Source: Flectobacillus major DSM 103
GTDB lineage: Bacteria; Bacteroidota; Bacteroidia; Cytophagales; Spirosomataceae
NCBI RefSeq assembly: GCF_000427405.1
Contig: NZ_KE386491.1
Coordinates: 355,001 to 419,000, forward strand
Length of the DNA: 64,000 nt
Direction of reading: 5' to 3'
Within the stretch, counting starts at the first letter, position 1, and each line of letters begins with the position of its first letter. The notes beneath the pieces were generated by a model. It saw only the letters and a list, made by a program, of their open reading frames with translations. It did no database searches and was not told the origin of the DNA. Positions 26,363 to 36,599 of this stretch are shown here, piece by piece. Position numbers and translations under genes: made by a program.

Positions 26363-26869
26363 ATGAGTATAGAATTATTTTTTTCGAGAACATGGCGATA
26401 TGCCTCATTATTGGCTTTTGCTGTTATTTTATTGTTTACTTATCGTGGTTTACCAGATTTTACGGCCGTACATTTTGGCGAAACTGGTCGAGGAGATGGA
26501 TTTTTACCTAAAGACCAAATTTTTTATTTATTTCTGGGTATTAGCTTAGTTGTAAATATTTTACCGATTGCTTTGGCCAAAAATATTGAAAAAATTCCTG
26601 ATGTATCTTTTTCGTGGATTCCCAACAAAAAATGGTTGAACTACCGCAATCAACTCAATGCAGCCATTATGAACTGGCTTAATTTGCTTCCTGGGGCTAT
26701 TAATACATTCTTGATTTTGGTACTAAGAGCCATTTTGACATTGAACGACGAGCGTAGCTTTAGTACTGATTATTCTTATTTGCCAGTTGTTGGGCTTGCA
26801 CTTCTGATTGGTTGGCTATTTTATTTACCTATCAAAATTTTATATACCAACCCCGTTTCAGCAGATTAG
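26363..26869 (+). CDS. DUF1648-like small membrane protein
   Basis: A 168-residue protein with about four membrane segments (near 13-29, 51-69, 104-125 and 138-156). The motif LPDFTAVHFGETGRGDGF between the first two segments resembles DUF1648, a domain seen in SdpI-type and other membrane proteins, where it often reads LPxxVxxHFxxxGxxDG. Function is unknown. The stop lies 6 bp before the queA start, so the two are probably one operon. Confidence 0.72.
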   Translation: MSIELFFSRTWRYASLLAFAVILLFTYRGLPDFTAVHFGETGRGDGFLPKDQIFYLFLGISLVVNILPIALAKNIEKIPDVSFSWIPNKKWLNYRNQLNAAIMNWLNLLPGAINTFLILVLRAILTLNDERSFSTDYSYLPVVGLALLIGWLFYLPIKILYTNPVSAD

Positions 26870-26875
26870 CATACA

Positions 26876-28114
26876 ATGGATTACACATCAATCAATCAAA
26901 TCAAACTTGCAGATTTTACTTACGATTTGCCCGATGAGCGAATTGCTAAGTTTCCCCTTAGCCAAAGGGATCAATCTAAGTTACAGGTTTATCAAAAGGG
27001 GAAAATTACACATACGCAGTTTTATCATATTGCCGATTTTTTGCCAGAAAATAGCTTTTTGGTTTTCAACAATACCAAGGTGATTCCCGCAAGAATTCAT
27101 TTTCAAAAAGCCACAGGAGCTACTATTCAGATATTTTTGTTACACCCTGTTGCTCCAACGCCAGTGATTAATTTGGCTATGGAAGTAAGCACACAGTGTG
27201 TTTGGGAATGTATGATTGGGAATAGAAAACGCTGGAAAAAAGGCGATATTTTGACCCAAACCATACAAGTAAACCAACAAGCTGTAGCCGTATCAGCTAG
27301 CTTAGTAGATAACGAGCATGAAAATCATGTGCAATTATCGTGGCAGGCTATCAATACTAACGACGAAATACGGTTTGTAGATTTAATACAAGCTTTGGGC
27401 GAAATACCACTACCGCCGTACCTTAATAGAGATACACAAGCGTCTGATTATGAGACTTATCAGACTATTTATAGCCAGAAGAAAGGGGCTGTGGCTGCTC
27501 CTACAGCGGGGTTACATTTTACCGAAAGTGTGTTGGCTACATTGGCCGCTAAAGGTATTCAGCAGGAGTTTTTGACACTGCATGTGGGTGCAGGAACTTT
27601 TCAGCCTATCAAGGTCGAAAATATTGTAGAACACCGTATGCACAACGAACAGATTGTTTTTTCGAGAAAAAATATCGAAAATCTGTTACAAAATATCGGT
27701 CATGTTATTCCTGTGGGTACAACTTCTATGCGAGCCCTCGAAAGCTTATATTGGTATGGTGTAAAATTGATTCAAGCAAAAGAAGATATTCCATTTTTTA
27801 TTGAAAAGTTATTTCCTTACCAACACGATTCTATGGAGTTGCCTACGCTTGAGGCTTCTTTACTGAGTATTTTGGACAATATGAACCAGAAAAATCTTGA
27901 GGAAATTACGGGCGAAACTGAAATTTTTATTTTCCCAAGTTATCAATTAAGAGTTTGTAAGGGTATTATCACTAATTATCACCAGCCCGAAAGTACGCTT
28001 ATTTTATTGATTGCCGCTCTGATTGGTGAAGATTGGAGAAAGGTGTACCAAGAAGCCATGAACAATGACTATCGTTTTTTGAGTTACGGCGATTCATCGT
28101 TGTTATTGCCATAA
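26876..28114 (+). CDS. queA: S-adenosylmethionine:tRNA ribosyltransferase-isomerase
   Basis: A 412-residue QueA, which transfers and rearranges the ribosyl group of SAM onto preQ1-modified tRNA to give epoxyqueuosine. Motifs: the N-terminal FTYDLPDERIAKFPL, NNTKVIPAR near 64-72, and, in the middle, KKGAVAAPTAGLHFTE near 201-216, then LTLHVGAGTFQPI near 229-241. NYHQPESTLILLIAALIG near 366-383 completes the signature. It is longer than the E. coli enzyme (about 356) owing to inserts. Confidence 0.97.
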   Translation: MDYTSINQIKLADFTYDLPDERIAKFPLSQRDQSKLQVYQKGKITHTQFYHIADFLPENSFLVFNNTKVIPARIHFQKATGATIQIFLLHPVAPTPVINLAMEVSTQCVWECMIGNRKRWKKGDILTQTIQVNQQAVAVSASLVDNEHENHVQLSWQAINTNDEIRFVDLIQALGEIPLPPYLNRDTQASDYETYQTIYSQKKGAVAAPTAGLHFTESVLATLAAKGIQQEFLTLHVGAGTFQPIKVENIVEHRMHNEQIVFSRKNIENLLQNIGHVIPVGTTSMRALESLYWYGVKLIQAKEDIPFFIEKLFPYQHDSMELPTLEASLLSILDNMNQKNLEEITGETEIFIFPSYQLRVCKGIITNYHQPESTLILLIAALIGEDWRKVYQEAMNNDYRFLSYGDSSLLLP

Positions 28115-28116
28115 AG

Positions 28117-28150
28117 AAATAGAGATTGCTCAAAATGGCAATCTCTATTT
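28117..28150. terminator. Bidirectional terminator
   Basis: 13-bp perfect stem, AAATAGAGATTGC with GCAATCTCTATTT, 8-nt loop; between queA and the convergent DUF1624-like gene. Confidence 0.82.
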
Positions 28151-28175
28151 ACATTATTAACCTTTTCTATAAAGC

Positions 28176-29363
28176 TTATACATAACTCAGCCACCAATAG
28201 GCCGAATGATTTCGCTTATACGCCCCGTACCATTGACATAAGGGATATAATCCTACCACTACCACAATCCATATCAAATATACTGCCCACAAGCCAAAAC
28301 CGTATCCTTGTAAATGAGGTGACATGTATACCCATGTGTTTAGTACCATAGCATCTGCCCCAAAGCCTGTCATGGATGCTGCTATGGCTGCCAGTATATG
28401 AATCACATAAACATGTAGAATATAATAAAACATCGAAACTCGCCCATATACCAGTACTTTGTTCCATATTGTATGTGTTACCTTTTCTAAATAAGCCAGT
28501 GCCAAGAAGGCTGGCCCTAGCGTTAGTAATAGGTACAACAAAGAAGGTGGATACTTGCTGACATTGACAAATGAAAGAGCTGTCATAATAACCGAGCCTT
28601 GTGTTTCCCATAAACGTGTATCGCCATAAAGATTGGTAGCTCGTATGATAACAAACAAAATAATAGTTCCCAAGCCAATTTTCTTTAGGAGGGTTTGTCG
28701 TTGCTGAGCTTGGTATTGCTTGGTGTACAACTTTCCTAATACATATCCTAATGCCATTACGCCTACCCAAGGAATAATGGGATAACCTATGAAAATAATA
28801 TGTTTAGGAATCCAGTCAAATATCCGTTGCTGATGCAATACCGCCCATACAAATGCTAAAAAGCTATTATCATTGATTGTGATAGTATCCAATAAATTAT
28901 GCCCAAAAATCATCAATAAGGCAATGGCAAGTATCCATTTTATAGGCCAATATACCATTCTCGATAATACAATCATACTAAGCCCAATTGCTCCAATTAC
29001 CTGAAAGGAAATAATTCCAAATCGGATATTAAAAAACCAGCCAATATTCAAAACTGTAAGCTCCAATACAATTAGTCCAATTCCACGTTTTAACAAATAA
29101 GTGGCTAAGGCTTCTATTCCTTTTTTTTGGCCAACCTGATAGGCCGAAGTACCTGCTAAAAGAATAAAAATTGGAGCACAATAATGCGTGATTATCCTTG
29201 TAAGAAATAAAGTAGGATAAGTTTTGGCTAAATCTGTTGGGTCAAACAGATACGCATCTGCATGAAAAAAATCACGCACATGGTCGAGCGTCATAATAAT
29301 AATCACCAAACCTCTTAGTAGGTCGATAGATTCTATTCTTTTGGTTTGTGGTAAACTTTCCAT
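28176..29363 (-). CDS. DUF1624-type membrane acyltransferase
   Basis: A 395-residue polytopic protein when started at the ATG at 29363; a further 16 residues are possible upstream. The opening RIESIDLLRGLVIIIMTLDHVRDFF is the signature of DUF1624 / heparan-alpha-glucosaminide acetyltransferase-like proteins, where the DH pair is catalytic. About ten membrane segments follow. It probably moves acetyl groups across the inner membrane onto a sugar or other acceptor. No partner gene is adjacent; it is divergent from an Lrp-type regulator. Confidence 0.85.
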   Translation of the reverse strand: MESLPQTKRIESIDLLRGLVIIIMTLDHVRDFFHADAYLFDPTDLAKTYPTLFLTRIITHYCAPIFILLAGTSAYQVGQKKGIEALATYLLKRGIGLIVLELTVLNIGWFFNIRFGIISFQVIGAIGLSMIVLSRMVYWPIKWILAIALLMIFGHNLLDTITINDNSFLAFVWAVLHQQRIFDWIPKHIIFIGYPIIPWVGVMALGYVLGKLYTKQYQAQQRQTLLKKIGLGTIILFVIIRATNLYGDTRLWETQGSVIMTALSFVNVSKYPPSLLYLLLTLGPAFLALAYLEKVTHTIWNKVLVYGRVSMFYYILHVYVIHILAAIAASMTGFGADAMVLNTWVYMSPHLQGYGFGLWAVYLIWIVVVVGLYPLCQWYGAYKRNHSAYWWLSYV

Positions 29364-29497
29364 AGGATTTTGCCAGAAATATGAATGCTTTATTGTATTT
29401 TTATCAAACAAAAATACAATAGCTTATTTCAAAATATACCTTAATAAAAATGGAATAATTGCTATTTTGCCTTTGATTTAATGTTTATTGGTACAAA

Positions 29498-29953
29498 ATG
29501 CCTTTGATTATGGAATTAGATAAATTGTATTGGGATATTTTGGTATTGTTGCAAGAAAATGCCCGCTTATCCTTTGCCGAAATAGGCCGACAAGTGGGCT
29601 TATCGTCGCCTGCGGTAGCCGAGAGGGTTCAAAAACTAGAAGAAGCTGGTATTATCAAAAGATTTAGTATCGACCTCGACTGTGAAAAATTAGGATATTC
29701 TCTCAAGGCGAGTATCTTGTTCAAGGCTCATTCGGGTAAAATACAGGCATTTTTGAATTATATCAAGCAAATGCCTGAAATATACCAGTGCGACAGAATT
29801 ACAGGAGAATACTGTTTAGTGATGAAATTGGTAGTAAAGCGACCTAACGACCTAGAAAATATTATTAATCAATTTTCAGAATTTGGAGATTCTACCACTT
29901 CTGTAATACTTTCAAGTCCAATTGATTCGAAAGTAATGCACCCATATCCATAA
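29498..29953 (+). CDS. Lrp/AsnC-family transcriptional regulator
   Basis: A 151-residue protein with a DNA-binding helix-turn-helix at about 5-55 (LSFAEIGRQVGLSSPAVAERV) and a ligand-binding RAM domain at about 70-145 (CDRITGEYCLVMKLVVK). Such proteins sense amino acids. Alternative start Met5 at 29510 is equally likely. It is divergent from the DUF1624 protein gene, a possible target (inference). Confidence 0.93.
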   Translation: MPLIMELDKLYWDILVLLQENARLSFAEIGRQVGLSSPAVAERVQKLEEAGIIKRFSIDLDCEKLGYSLKASILFKAHSGKIQAFLNYIKQMPEIYQCDRITGEYCLVMKLVVKRPNDLENIINQFSEFGDSTTSVILSSPIDSKVMHPYP

Positions 29954-30038
29954 GCTGGAGAGCTTATAATCAGGAAGATAGCTCCTTTGTAAGTATTTGA
30001 TTTTGTTATATTGTATTTGGGGCATTTTTACCTATAAG

Positions 30039-31313
30039 CTAATACTGGTATTGATCGCCCCAATCTTGTTGTAATTTCTGTCTTATTTTTTCTTCGGCCA
30101 AGTTAGGCTGAGGTTCAAAGAGTTTTTTGTTTTTTACAGCATCGGGCAAAAACTGCTGTTTAACAAAATTACCTTCGTAATCATGCGAATATTTGTAGTT
30201 TTTACCATAATCCAACGACTTCATCAATTTGGTTGGAGCATTTCGCAAGTGTAAAGGCACTGGCAAATTACCTGTTTCACGTACCAATGCTTGAGCTTCG
30301 CCAATAGCCAAATAAGCAGAGTTACTTTTGGCAGAGGTAGCCAAATAGATTACCGTTTGCGAAAGAATAATTCGGGCTTCGGGCAAACCTACCGCCCTTA
30401 TCGACTGAAAGCAGGTATTGGCCATTAATAAGGCATTAGGATTAGCCAAGCCAATATCTTCGGCTGCTAGTATAATGAGTCGTCGCCCTATAAATTCAAT
30501 ATCTTCGCCTCCTTCTATCATTCGAGCTAACCAATATACCGCAGCATTTGGGTCTGAGCCGCGAATAGATTTTATAAAAGCCGAAATAATATCGTAGTGC
30601 TGCTCGCCATCTTTGTCGTACAAGGCTATATTTTGCTGTAGTTTTTCGACTACCATTTCATTGGTAATCGACAAGGTTTCTCCCTCTTGCTGAAAGTTGG
30701 TTACTAGCTCTAAGATATTGTATAATTTACGACCATCGCCTCCCGAAAACTGTAGAATAGCCTCATATTCTTCAAGTATAATATTCCTATTTTTTAAGAA
30801 TAAATCTTTGTCCAAAGCCTGATTCAACATCAATACTAAGTCATCTTTCTCCAAAGGTTTTAATACATAAACCTGACAGCGAGAAAGTAAGGCCGATATT
30901 ACTTCAAAAGAAGGATTTTCGGTAGTTGCACCAATTAGTGTAACAATCCCTTGTTCGACAGCACCAAGCAAGGAATCTTGTTGAGATTTAGAAAAACGAT
31001 GAATTTCATCAATAAACAAAATAGGAGAGGGCGTATCAAAAAACTTTTGTTTTTTAGCCGATTCAATCGTTTCACGAATATCTTTTACACCAGCACTAAT
31101 TGCCGAAAGTGTATGAAAAGGGCGTTTGAGGGTTTGGGCAATAATACTGGCCAAGGTAGTTTTGCCAACTCCTGGAGGTCCCCATAGAATAAAGGAAGGA
31201 ATTCGCCCTGATTCAACAGCCCTGCGTAAGACGGCTTTTTCACCAACCAAATGTTGTTGTCCAACATAATCATCGAGCGTCTTTGGACGCATACGTTCTG
31301 CTAAGGGTTGCAT
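30039..31313 (-). CDS. rarA: Replication-associated recombination protein A (AAA+ ATPase)
   Basis: A 424-residue RarA/MgsA. It belongs to the clamp-loader clade and acts at stalled forks. Motifs: PLAERMRPKTLDDYVGQ at the N-terminus, Walker A GPPGVGKTT near 45-53, Walker B LFIDEIHRF near 98-106, GATTENPSF near 128-136. The C-terminal part holds the tetramerisation region and the family motif PVPLHLRNAPTKLMKSLDYG. The gene is downstream of dnaN on the same strand but separated by a terminator. Confidence 0.97.
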   Translation of the reverse strand: MQPLAERMRPKTLDDYVGQQHLVGEKAVLRRAVESGRIPSFILWGPPGVGKTTLASIIAQTLKRPFHTLSAISAGVKDIRETIESAKKQKFFDTPSPILFIDEIHRFSKSQQDSLLGAVEQGIVTLIGATTENPSFEVISALLSRCQVYVLKPLEKDDLVLMLNQALDKDLFLKNRNIILEEYEAILQFSGGDGRKLYNILELVTNFQQEGETLSITNEMVVEKLQQNIALYDKDGEQHYDIISAFIKSIRGSDPNAAVYWLARMIEGGEDIEFIGRRLIILAAEDIGLANPNALLMANTCFQSIRAVGLPEARIILSQTVIYLATSAKSNSAYLAIGEAQALVRETGNLPVPLHLRNAPTKLMKSLDYGKNYKYSHDYEGNFVKQQFLPDAVKNKKLFEPQPNLAEEKIRQKLQQDWGDQYQY

Positions 31314-31352
31314 CTGTGTTTGTTTAGGTTTTCGCAGAAATAAAACACGTAA

Positions 31353-31393
31353 AAACCCCGAAAATTGTCTGTTTTGACATTTTTTCGGGGTTT
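31353..31393 (-). terminator. Terminator of dnaN
   Basis: AAACCCCGAAAA (31353-31364) pairs with TTTTCGGGGTTT (31382-31393), followed on the minus strand by further T residues. Confidence 0.85.
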
Positions 31394-31426
31394 AATTTTG
31401 TATAAAACTATTGATAATACTGTAAA

Positions 31427-32551
31427 CTAAGCATAGCTATTAAGCATTACTGGCATTACAAGCATCAAAATATCTTCGTTATCTTTGGTTTCGGCAGGAA
31501 TAATCAAACCAGCACGGTTGGGTGCCGACATTTCAAGGGCAATCATATTTGAACTCAAATTGTTCAGCATTTCGATAAGGAACTTCGCATTGAAGCCTAT
31601 TTCCATAGCATCGCCATCATAGTCGCATAGTAATCGCTCGTTGGCTTCGTTTGAGTAATCCAAGTCTTCTGCCGATATTACCAAATCATTTGGTAATAAT
31701 TTCAAACGGATTTGATGAGTAGTTTTGTTAGAATAAATAGAAATACGTTTCAACGAACCTAACAACTCCTGACGATTGATTGTCAATACATTTGGATTGT
31801 TTTGTGGAATAGCATTTTCATAGTCAGGAAAACGCTCATCAATCAAACGGCAAATCATTTTGATATTATTGAAGCTAAAAAAAGCATTCGATGCACTGAA
31901 GTCGGCTGTAACAGCGGTATTATCAGAAGGCAAAGATGATTTTAATAAATTCAACGCTTTGCGAGGTATAATCATGGTTGACTCCTGCTCCGATTGAATA
32001 TCGCTTCTTCTATAACGGATTAATCTATGGCCGTCGGTTGCTACAAAGTTGGTATATTGGCCTGAAAGCTGTACATACACCCCTGTCATAGCAGGGCGAA
32101 GGTCGTCGTTAGAAACTGCAAAAATAGTATTGGCAATAGCAGCACCTAATACATCTGCTGGAATTTCGACAGAAAGACTTTTAGACACCTGTGGAACACG
32201 AGGGAAATCTATCGCATTTTCACCAGAAAGCTTGTATCGTCCATTTTCAGTGATGATTTCTGTACCAAAGGTATCTGTATCAACCTTGAAAGTAATAGGT
32301 TGGTCGGGCAATCCTCGTAGGGTATCTAACAACAAACGAGCAGGAACTGCAATAGACCCCGTGTCTGTTGATTCAACTTCTAAAGTGGTAATCATGACTG
32401 TTTGCAAGTCCGATGCCGTCACTGTTAGTTGAGATTGTTCTAATTGGAATAAAAAGTTCTCTAAAATTGGCACAATAGGGTTGTTGGTAATAACGCCATT
32501 GACCGTAGAGAGCTGTTTTAAAAGGACTGATGAAGATACAACGAATTTCAT
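31427..32551 (-). CDS. dnaN: DNA polymerase III sliding clamp (beta subunit)
   Basis: A 374-residue beta clamp with the usual three-domain length. The N-terminus MKFVVSSSVLLKQLSTVNGVI and the mid-region FAVSNDDLRPAMTGVYVQL, ATDGHRLIRY (near 172-181) are diagnostic, and it ends MLVMPVMLNSYA, close to the common MPMR(L/I) tail. It tethers the polymerase to DNA. It lies downstream of gldG, not near dnaA. Confidence 0.98.
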   Translation of the reverse strand: MKFVVSSSVLLKQLSTVNGVITNNPIVPILENFLFQLEQSQLTVTASDLQTVMITTLEVESTDTGSIAVPARLLLDTLRGLPDQPITFKVDTDTFGTEIITENGRYKLSGENAIDFPRVPQVSKSLSVEIPADVLGAAIANTIFAVSNDDLRPAMTGVYVQLSGQYTNFVATDGHRLIRYRRSDIQSEQESTMIIPRKALNLLKSSLPSDNTAVTADFSASNAFFSFNNIKMICRLIDERFPDYENAIPQNNPNVLTINRQELLGSLKRISIYSNKTTHQIRLKLLPNDLVISAEDLDYSNEANERLLCDYDGDAMEIGFNAKFLIEMLNNLSSNMIALEMSAPNRAGLIIPAETKDNEDILMLVMPVMLNSYA

Positions 32552-32717
32552 TAGTGCTGGAATATTTTTGGTTTGGGAATCCTTTTGACATTAAGCGTTA
32601 GATGTATCGAGCCGAAAAGGTACTCTTTCAGGTAACGCATAATATTTGGCAACTGCCTAAAAGTGAAGTTTATTTTACTTGTGCAAAAGTACAAATAAGC
32701 CTTGAATTATACTCTAT

Positions 32718-34379
32718 TTAAGCAAACTTTCTCTTTCGGAGGTAATTTCGTAAGATTCCCAACGCTACCACAACAACAAGCGGGAGTACCAAATTGATCG
32801 TTTGCCAATATTCTCTTTCATTCTGTAAAGCCGACTTGTCTAAAGGGCGTAAAGTTACTTCTTTATTACGGGCTGAAATAACGCCATTATCGTCGAGCAA
32901 ATAATCAAGAGCATTGAGTACAAAGTCTTTGTTGGCAAAGGTATTGCCCGAATAGCGGTCAAAGCCCAGCGGAAGAGGTGTATTGTTTTTTCTATCAAAA
33001 TCATTTACAGCAATATCGCCATCGGCACAAACGATAATTTTTGTGGCTTGGCCATTGCTTTTGAATGTAGAGGCTTTGGGGTCGTTGGGTAAAATTCTAT
33101 TTTTGAATAATGACTCAAATTTTCCTTCTAGTAATACACTTACCATTTGTACTCCCGCTTTGTATTGCTCTGCACGTAGCTCTTTGCTCGCAACATTATA
33201 ACTCATTACGGCAGGGGCATTGAGCAATTGGGTGTACTGAGAAGTAAGCAAAAGGGGTGTTTTGATAATACCATTAGCCTTTACGGTATCTAACGAGCCT
33301 GTATATTTGGTATAAATTGCGTCGAGATTTTTTACAATAGGCGATTTCCCAAAATTATTGATCAATGGAAAATACTGCCAAGGAACAAGCTGTATATTGG
33401 ACTTATCACCAAAGTTGCCAATGTCCATTGGTATAGCGGCACACATTTGGGCATCTTTGATAAGGTTATGGTTGAAGCGTACCCCATATTTAAACAGCAA
33501 GTCGTCGAGGTTGAGATTGAGTGGCGTACAAACATTTCCTTCACGAGCAGCCGAATCTACCTTTACGGCATCCATAAAGAATAGAGCTTTGCCTCCATTC
33601 ATAATAAACTGGTCTATCTTGTATTTATCATCTTCACTAAAAGCTATATCTGGCTTTAGGACAAACACAGCGTCGAGGCCATCGAGGGTAGGAGAGTTAC
33701 GTAAATCTACAGGATATAGCTCATAGAATTTTTTTAAAGAACCAATCAAATCGAGTTGATTAACAGCTGGAAGTGTGGTATAGTTAATAAAAAAGCCTAT
33801 TTTCTTTTTTTCTTGCTGGGTCAATACTTTGATAGCCGATGCTAACTGGTACTCTACCCCTTCATAAGATTGGTTGAGGATTTCTTGTGGCGATGCCATT
33901 TTGTTGCCTTTAAGCAATAGCGTAGCTACTTCTCGGTCTTTGTAAGTAATAATAGCCCCTGGCAATACCAACGACTGTACTTTGTTGCCATCCTCATTAT
34001 TGAAAACATTGGTAGGTGGAATTCCCTTTTTAGCAATTTCTATGATTTTCTGGTTGCGTACCTTTTCATCTTTTATTTCGCTGTTTAGGTCAATAAAAGT
34101 ATACCTAATATTGTTGCCTCCATAAATTTTAAATTCATCTAATGTTTCCTTTACCGCATTTTCTAACCGTTTGAATCCTGCAGGAATATTTTTGCCAGTA
34201 AGATACACTTTGACCGTAACTTCATCGTCGAGATTTTCGAGGAGTGATTGGGTAGCAGGAGCAATAGTATATCGGCCTTCTTGAGTGAGGTCGATTCTAA
34301 AAAAATAATAATTAGCGGCATAGTTGATACCGATAATCACCAAAATAACGAGAATAAACGGAATAATTTTGTTCTTCAT
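32718..34379 (-). CDS. gldG: Gliding-motility ABC transporter auxiliary protein GldG
   Basis: A 553-residue protein with one membrane segment at each end (about 5-23 and 530-546) and a large periplasmic ABC-transporter-auxiliary domain between. The opening YFFRIDLTQEGRYTIAPAT and QSYEGVEYQLASAI near 165-178 are typical of GldG, part of the GldA-GldF-GldG complex needed for gliding in Flavobacterium. gldF would be expected just upstream but is not in this window; instead a PpiD-like gene lies there, behind a terminator. Confidence 0.92.
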   Translation of the reverse strand: MKNKIIPFILVILVIIGINYAANYYFFRIDLTQEGRYTIAPATQSLLENLDDEVTVKVYLTGKNIPAGFKRLENAVKETLDEFKIYGGNNIRYTFIDLNSEIKDEKVRNQKIIEIAKKGIPPTNVFNNEDGNKVQSLVLPGAIITYKDREVATLLLKGNKMASPQEILNQSYEGVEYQLASAIKVLTQQEKKKIGFFINYTTLPAVNQLDLIGSLKKFYELYPVDLRNSPTLDGLDAVFVLKPDIAFSEDDKYKIDQFIMNGGKALFFMDAVKVDSAAREGNVCTPLNLNLDDLLFKYGVRFNHNLIKDAQMCAAIPMDIGNFGDKSNIQLVPWQYFPLINNFGKSPIVKNLDAIYTKYTGSLDTVKANGIIKTPLLLTSQYTQLLNAPAVMSYNVASKELRAEQYKAGVQMVSVLLEGKFESLFKNRILPNDPKASTFKSNGQATKIIVCADGDIAVNDFDRKNNTPLPLGFDRYSGNTFANKDFVLNALDYLLDDNGVISARNKEVTLRPLDKSALQNEREYWQTINLVLPLVVVVALGILRNYLRKRKFA

Positions 34380-34434
34380 ACTTTCCTAAACGATGGCAAG
34401 GCTTTTTTTCTTGCAAAGCTACTAATAAAACAAG

Positions 34435-34460
34435 AAAAGCACCCCTTTCGAGGTGCTTTT
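34435..34460 (-). terminator. Terminator of the PpiD-like gene
   Basis: AAAAGCACC (34435-34443) pairs with GGTGCTTTT (34452-34460), 8-nt loop, so gldG has its own promoter. Confidence 0.82.
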
Positions 34461-34484
34461 CAGATACATTAAAGCAATAAAATC

Positions 34485-36599
34485 TTAATAGAATTTAGCT
34501 CTGTTGTCAACAACTTTCGCATTTTCCTTGATTGCTTCGTTGATATAGAATGAAGCTCTTTGAGAAGCCATCATTCTTGCAGTGTTTTTGTACATTGTCA
34601 CATCTGCAATAGCAGGAGCAGGAGTAGCTTTTACTGTTTCCATAATAAATACTCCTTGTTCGCCTTTGAATGGTTTCGACTTTGTACCAACTTTCAAGCC
34701 AAAAGCTTTACCTAAAGCAGCAGGGTCGGCACCAGCACTAGCCAAAACACCTTGAGCCAATGTAATATCGTTGGCACTTTCTACCAATGCACCAGCACCA
34801 TATTTCTGAGCGATTTGTTCTAAGCTACCCGAAATACCATCTAATTTTTTGATAATCTGTTCGGCTTTCAATTCTGCTCTTACACGTGCTGTAAGTTCGT
34901 CACGATAGTCATTTACTTTTACTTCATCTTTTGATGTCTTGCCAGTTAAAACAGCTACAATGTATTGGTTTTCATTTTGGAATACATCCGAAACTTCACC
35001 TACTTTAGTATCATCGTTGAATGCCCAACGAACAATTTCACGAGCATTTGTCATGTTGTTTACGTTAGTAGCTCCTTCTTGAATGCGGTCAGCACGCAAT
35101 AACAATACTGATTTATCTTTTTTACTAGCCGCTTCAAATTCCTGAATAGTAGTGTTGTCAGCTGCAAAGTTGTCGGCCTTACGCAACACTTCATCCATAG
35201 TAGCTTGGCTTGGAGCAATTGTACGGTTTACAGCAGCCAATTTATAACGTGTATTAGATTTTGCATCTGTTACTTTGATTACGTGAAAACCAAAGTCAGT
35301 TTCAACAATACCAGGAAGAACCCCTGTTCCGTTAAAGCCAAATACGGCTTTTTCGAAAGGTTTTACCATTGAGCCATTGTTTTTGAAGAAACCTAAATCA
35401 CCGCCTTGTTGAGCTGTTCCGTCCATACCATTGATACGAGCCAATGCTTCAAAATTAGCACCACCTTTGATCTGAGCCAAAACACCCTCTGCACGCTTAC
35501 GAGCAGCTACTTTGGCTGAGTCGCTTTGGTTTTCTGGACGAATCAAGATATGGCTAGCACGTACTGTGTATAATGAATCTTTTTGGATTCCACCGTATTT
35601 GTAGATAGAGTAAACGTTACCATCTTTGAAAGGGCCATAAATACCACCAGCATTCATTGTTGATAACTGCCCTTTTACTGCCTCTGGAATTTCAGCAAGC
35701 GTCATGTAATAAGGTGTTTTTACATCTGAATTCATCATTGCAAACGCCGAGTCATTTTTAGCAATAGCCAATTCTTTAGCCAAACGCTTGATGTCGTTGT
35801 AGAATGATGCTGTATCTTGTTTTGAAGGAATAACAGGGAATGTAACGTACTGTAACGAACGAGTATTTTCGCCTTTGAACAAATCCTTGTGTTTAGCCAA
35901 ATAGTCTTCCAATTGGCTGTCTGTTACCTTGATAGTCGAGTCGGCAATTGAATAGAATGGAACATACAAGTAGTGTACATCAACCTTAGCTGTTTGAGCA
36001 TTGTATTCTTTTTGAGCCTCGATATTAGTTGTATAAGTCGACATTCTCAACAAGCTTTCATATTTAGCTCTCAAACGGTCTTGGCTCAACGATTTCTCGA
36101 AGTTAGCCCATGCTTGTTGCTGAGCAGCAGGCATTGTTTTTAAGTTTTTCAAAAACTGAATAACAAAGTTTTTCTCAAACTGACCTGTTTGTGGGTTAGT
36201 GAATTGCTGACGTACAGAAGGGTGGATATTATCGCCTTGCACCATGTCAACTAATTCGTCTGGAGATACCGATAAGCCTAGGGCTTCATATTCTTTGCCA
36301 TAAGCTAAGTCCAAGATATATTGGTTCCAAACTTGTTCACGCATCATCGACAACTCTTGTTCGCTAGGGCCACGACCTGTCTGTGCTGAATAAGCTTGCG
36401 AAGCTTCTTCTACTTTTTTCTGGAAATCCTGATATTTTATAGATTCTCCTGCGATTTCTCCAACTTCGTCGCTACTCCCACCGAAGAAGCGAGAACGACC
36501 TTGGAAAATGTCGCTTCCTAATAGGAATAGAATTAAACTTACGGCAATGGCTGCCGCCGCAATTCCCGATTTTTCTCTGATTTTGGTAATTAATGCCAT
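34485..36599 (-). CDS. ppiD: PpiD/SurA-like periplasmic foldase
   Basis: A 704-residue membrane-anchored peptidyl-prolyl isomerase. A membrane anchor lies near 12-30; a SurA-N-like chaperone region follows up to about 230. A parvulin domain runs at about 345-440 (RASHILIRPENQSDSAK ... GGDLGFF ... TDFGFHVIKVTD), followed by a second, degenerate helper region. It assists outer-membrane and periplasmic protein folding. The length is normal for Bacteroidota. The gene ends at its own terminator before gldG. Confidence 0.93.
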   Translation of the reverse strand: MALITKIREKSGIAAAAIAVSLILFLLGSDIFQGRSRFFGGSSDEVGEIAGESIKYQDFQKKVEEASQAYSAQTGRGPSEQELSMMREQVWNQYILDLAYGKEYEALGLSVSPDELVDMVQGDNIHPSVRQQFTNPQTGQFEKNFVIQFLKNLKTMPAAQQQAWANFEKSLSQDRLRAKYESLLRMSTYTTNIEAQKEYNAQTAKVDVHYLYVPFYSIADSTIKVTDSQLEDYLAKHKDLFKGENTRSLQYVTFPVIPSKQDTASFYNDIKRLAKELAIAKNDSAFAMMNSDVKTPYYMTLAEIPEAVKGQLSTMNAGGIYGPFKDGNVYSIYKYGGIQKDSLYTVRASHILIRPENQSDSAKVAARKRAEGVLAQIKGGANFEALARINGMDGTAQQGGDLGFFKNNGSMVKPFEKAVFGFNGTGVLPGIVETDFGFHVIKVTDAKSNTRYKLAAVNRTIAPSQATMDEVLRKADNFAADNTTIQEFEAASKKDKSVLLLRADRIQEGATNVNNMTNAREIVRWAFNDDTKVGEVSDVFQNENQYIVAVLTGKTSKDEVKVNDYRDELTARVRAELKAEQIIKKLDGISGSLEQIAQKYGAGALVESANDITLAQGVLASAGADPAALGKAFGLKVGTKSKPFKGEQGVFIMETVKATPAPAIADVTMYKNTARMMASQRASFYINEAIKENAKVVDNRAKFY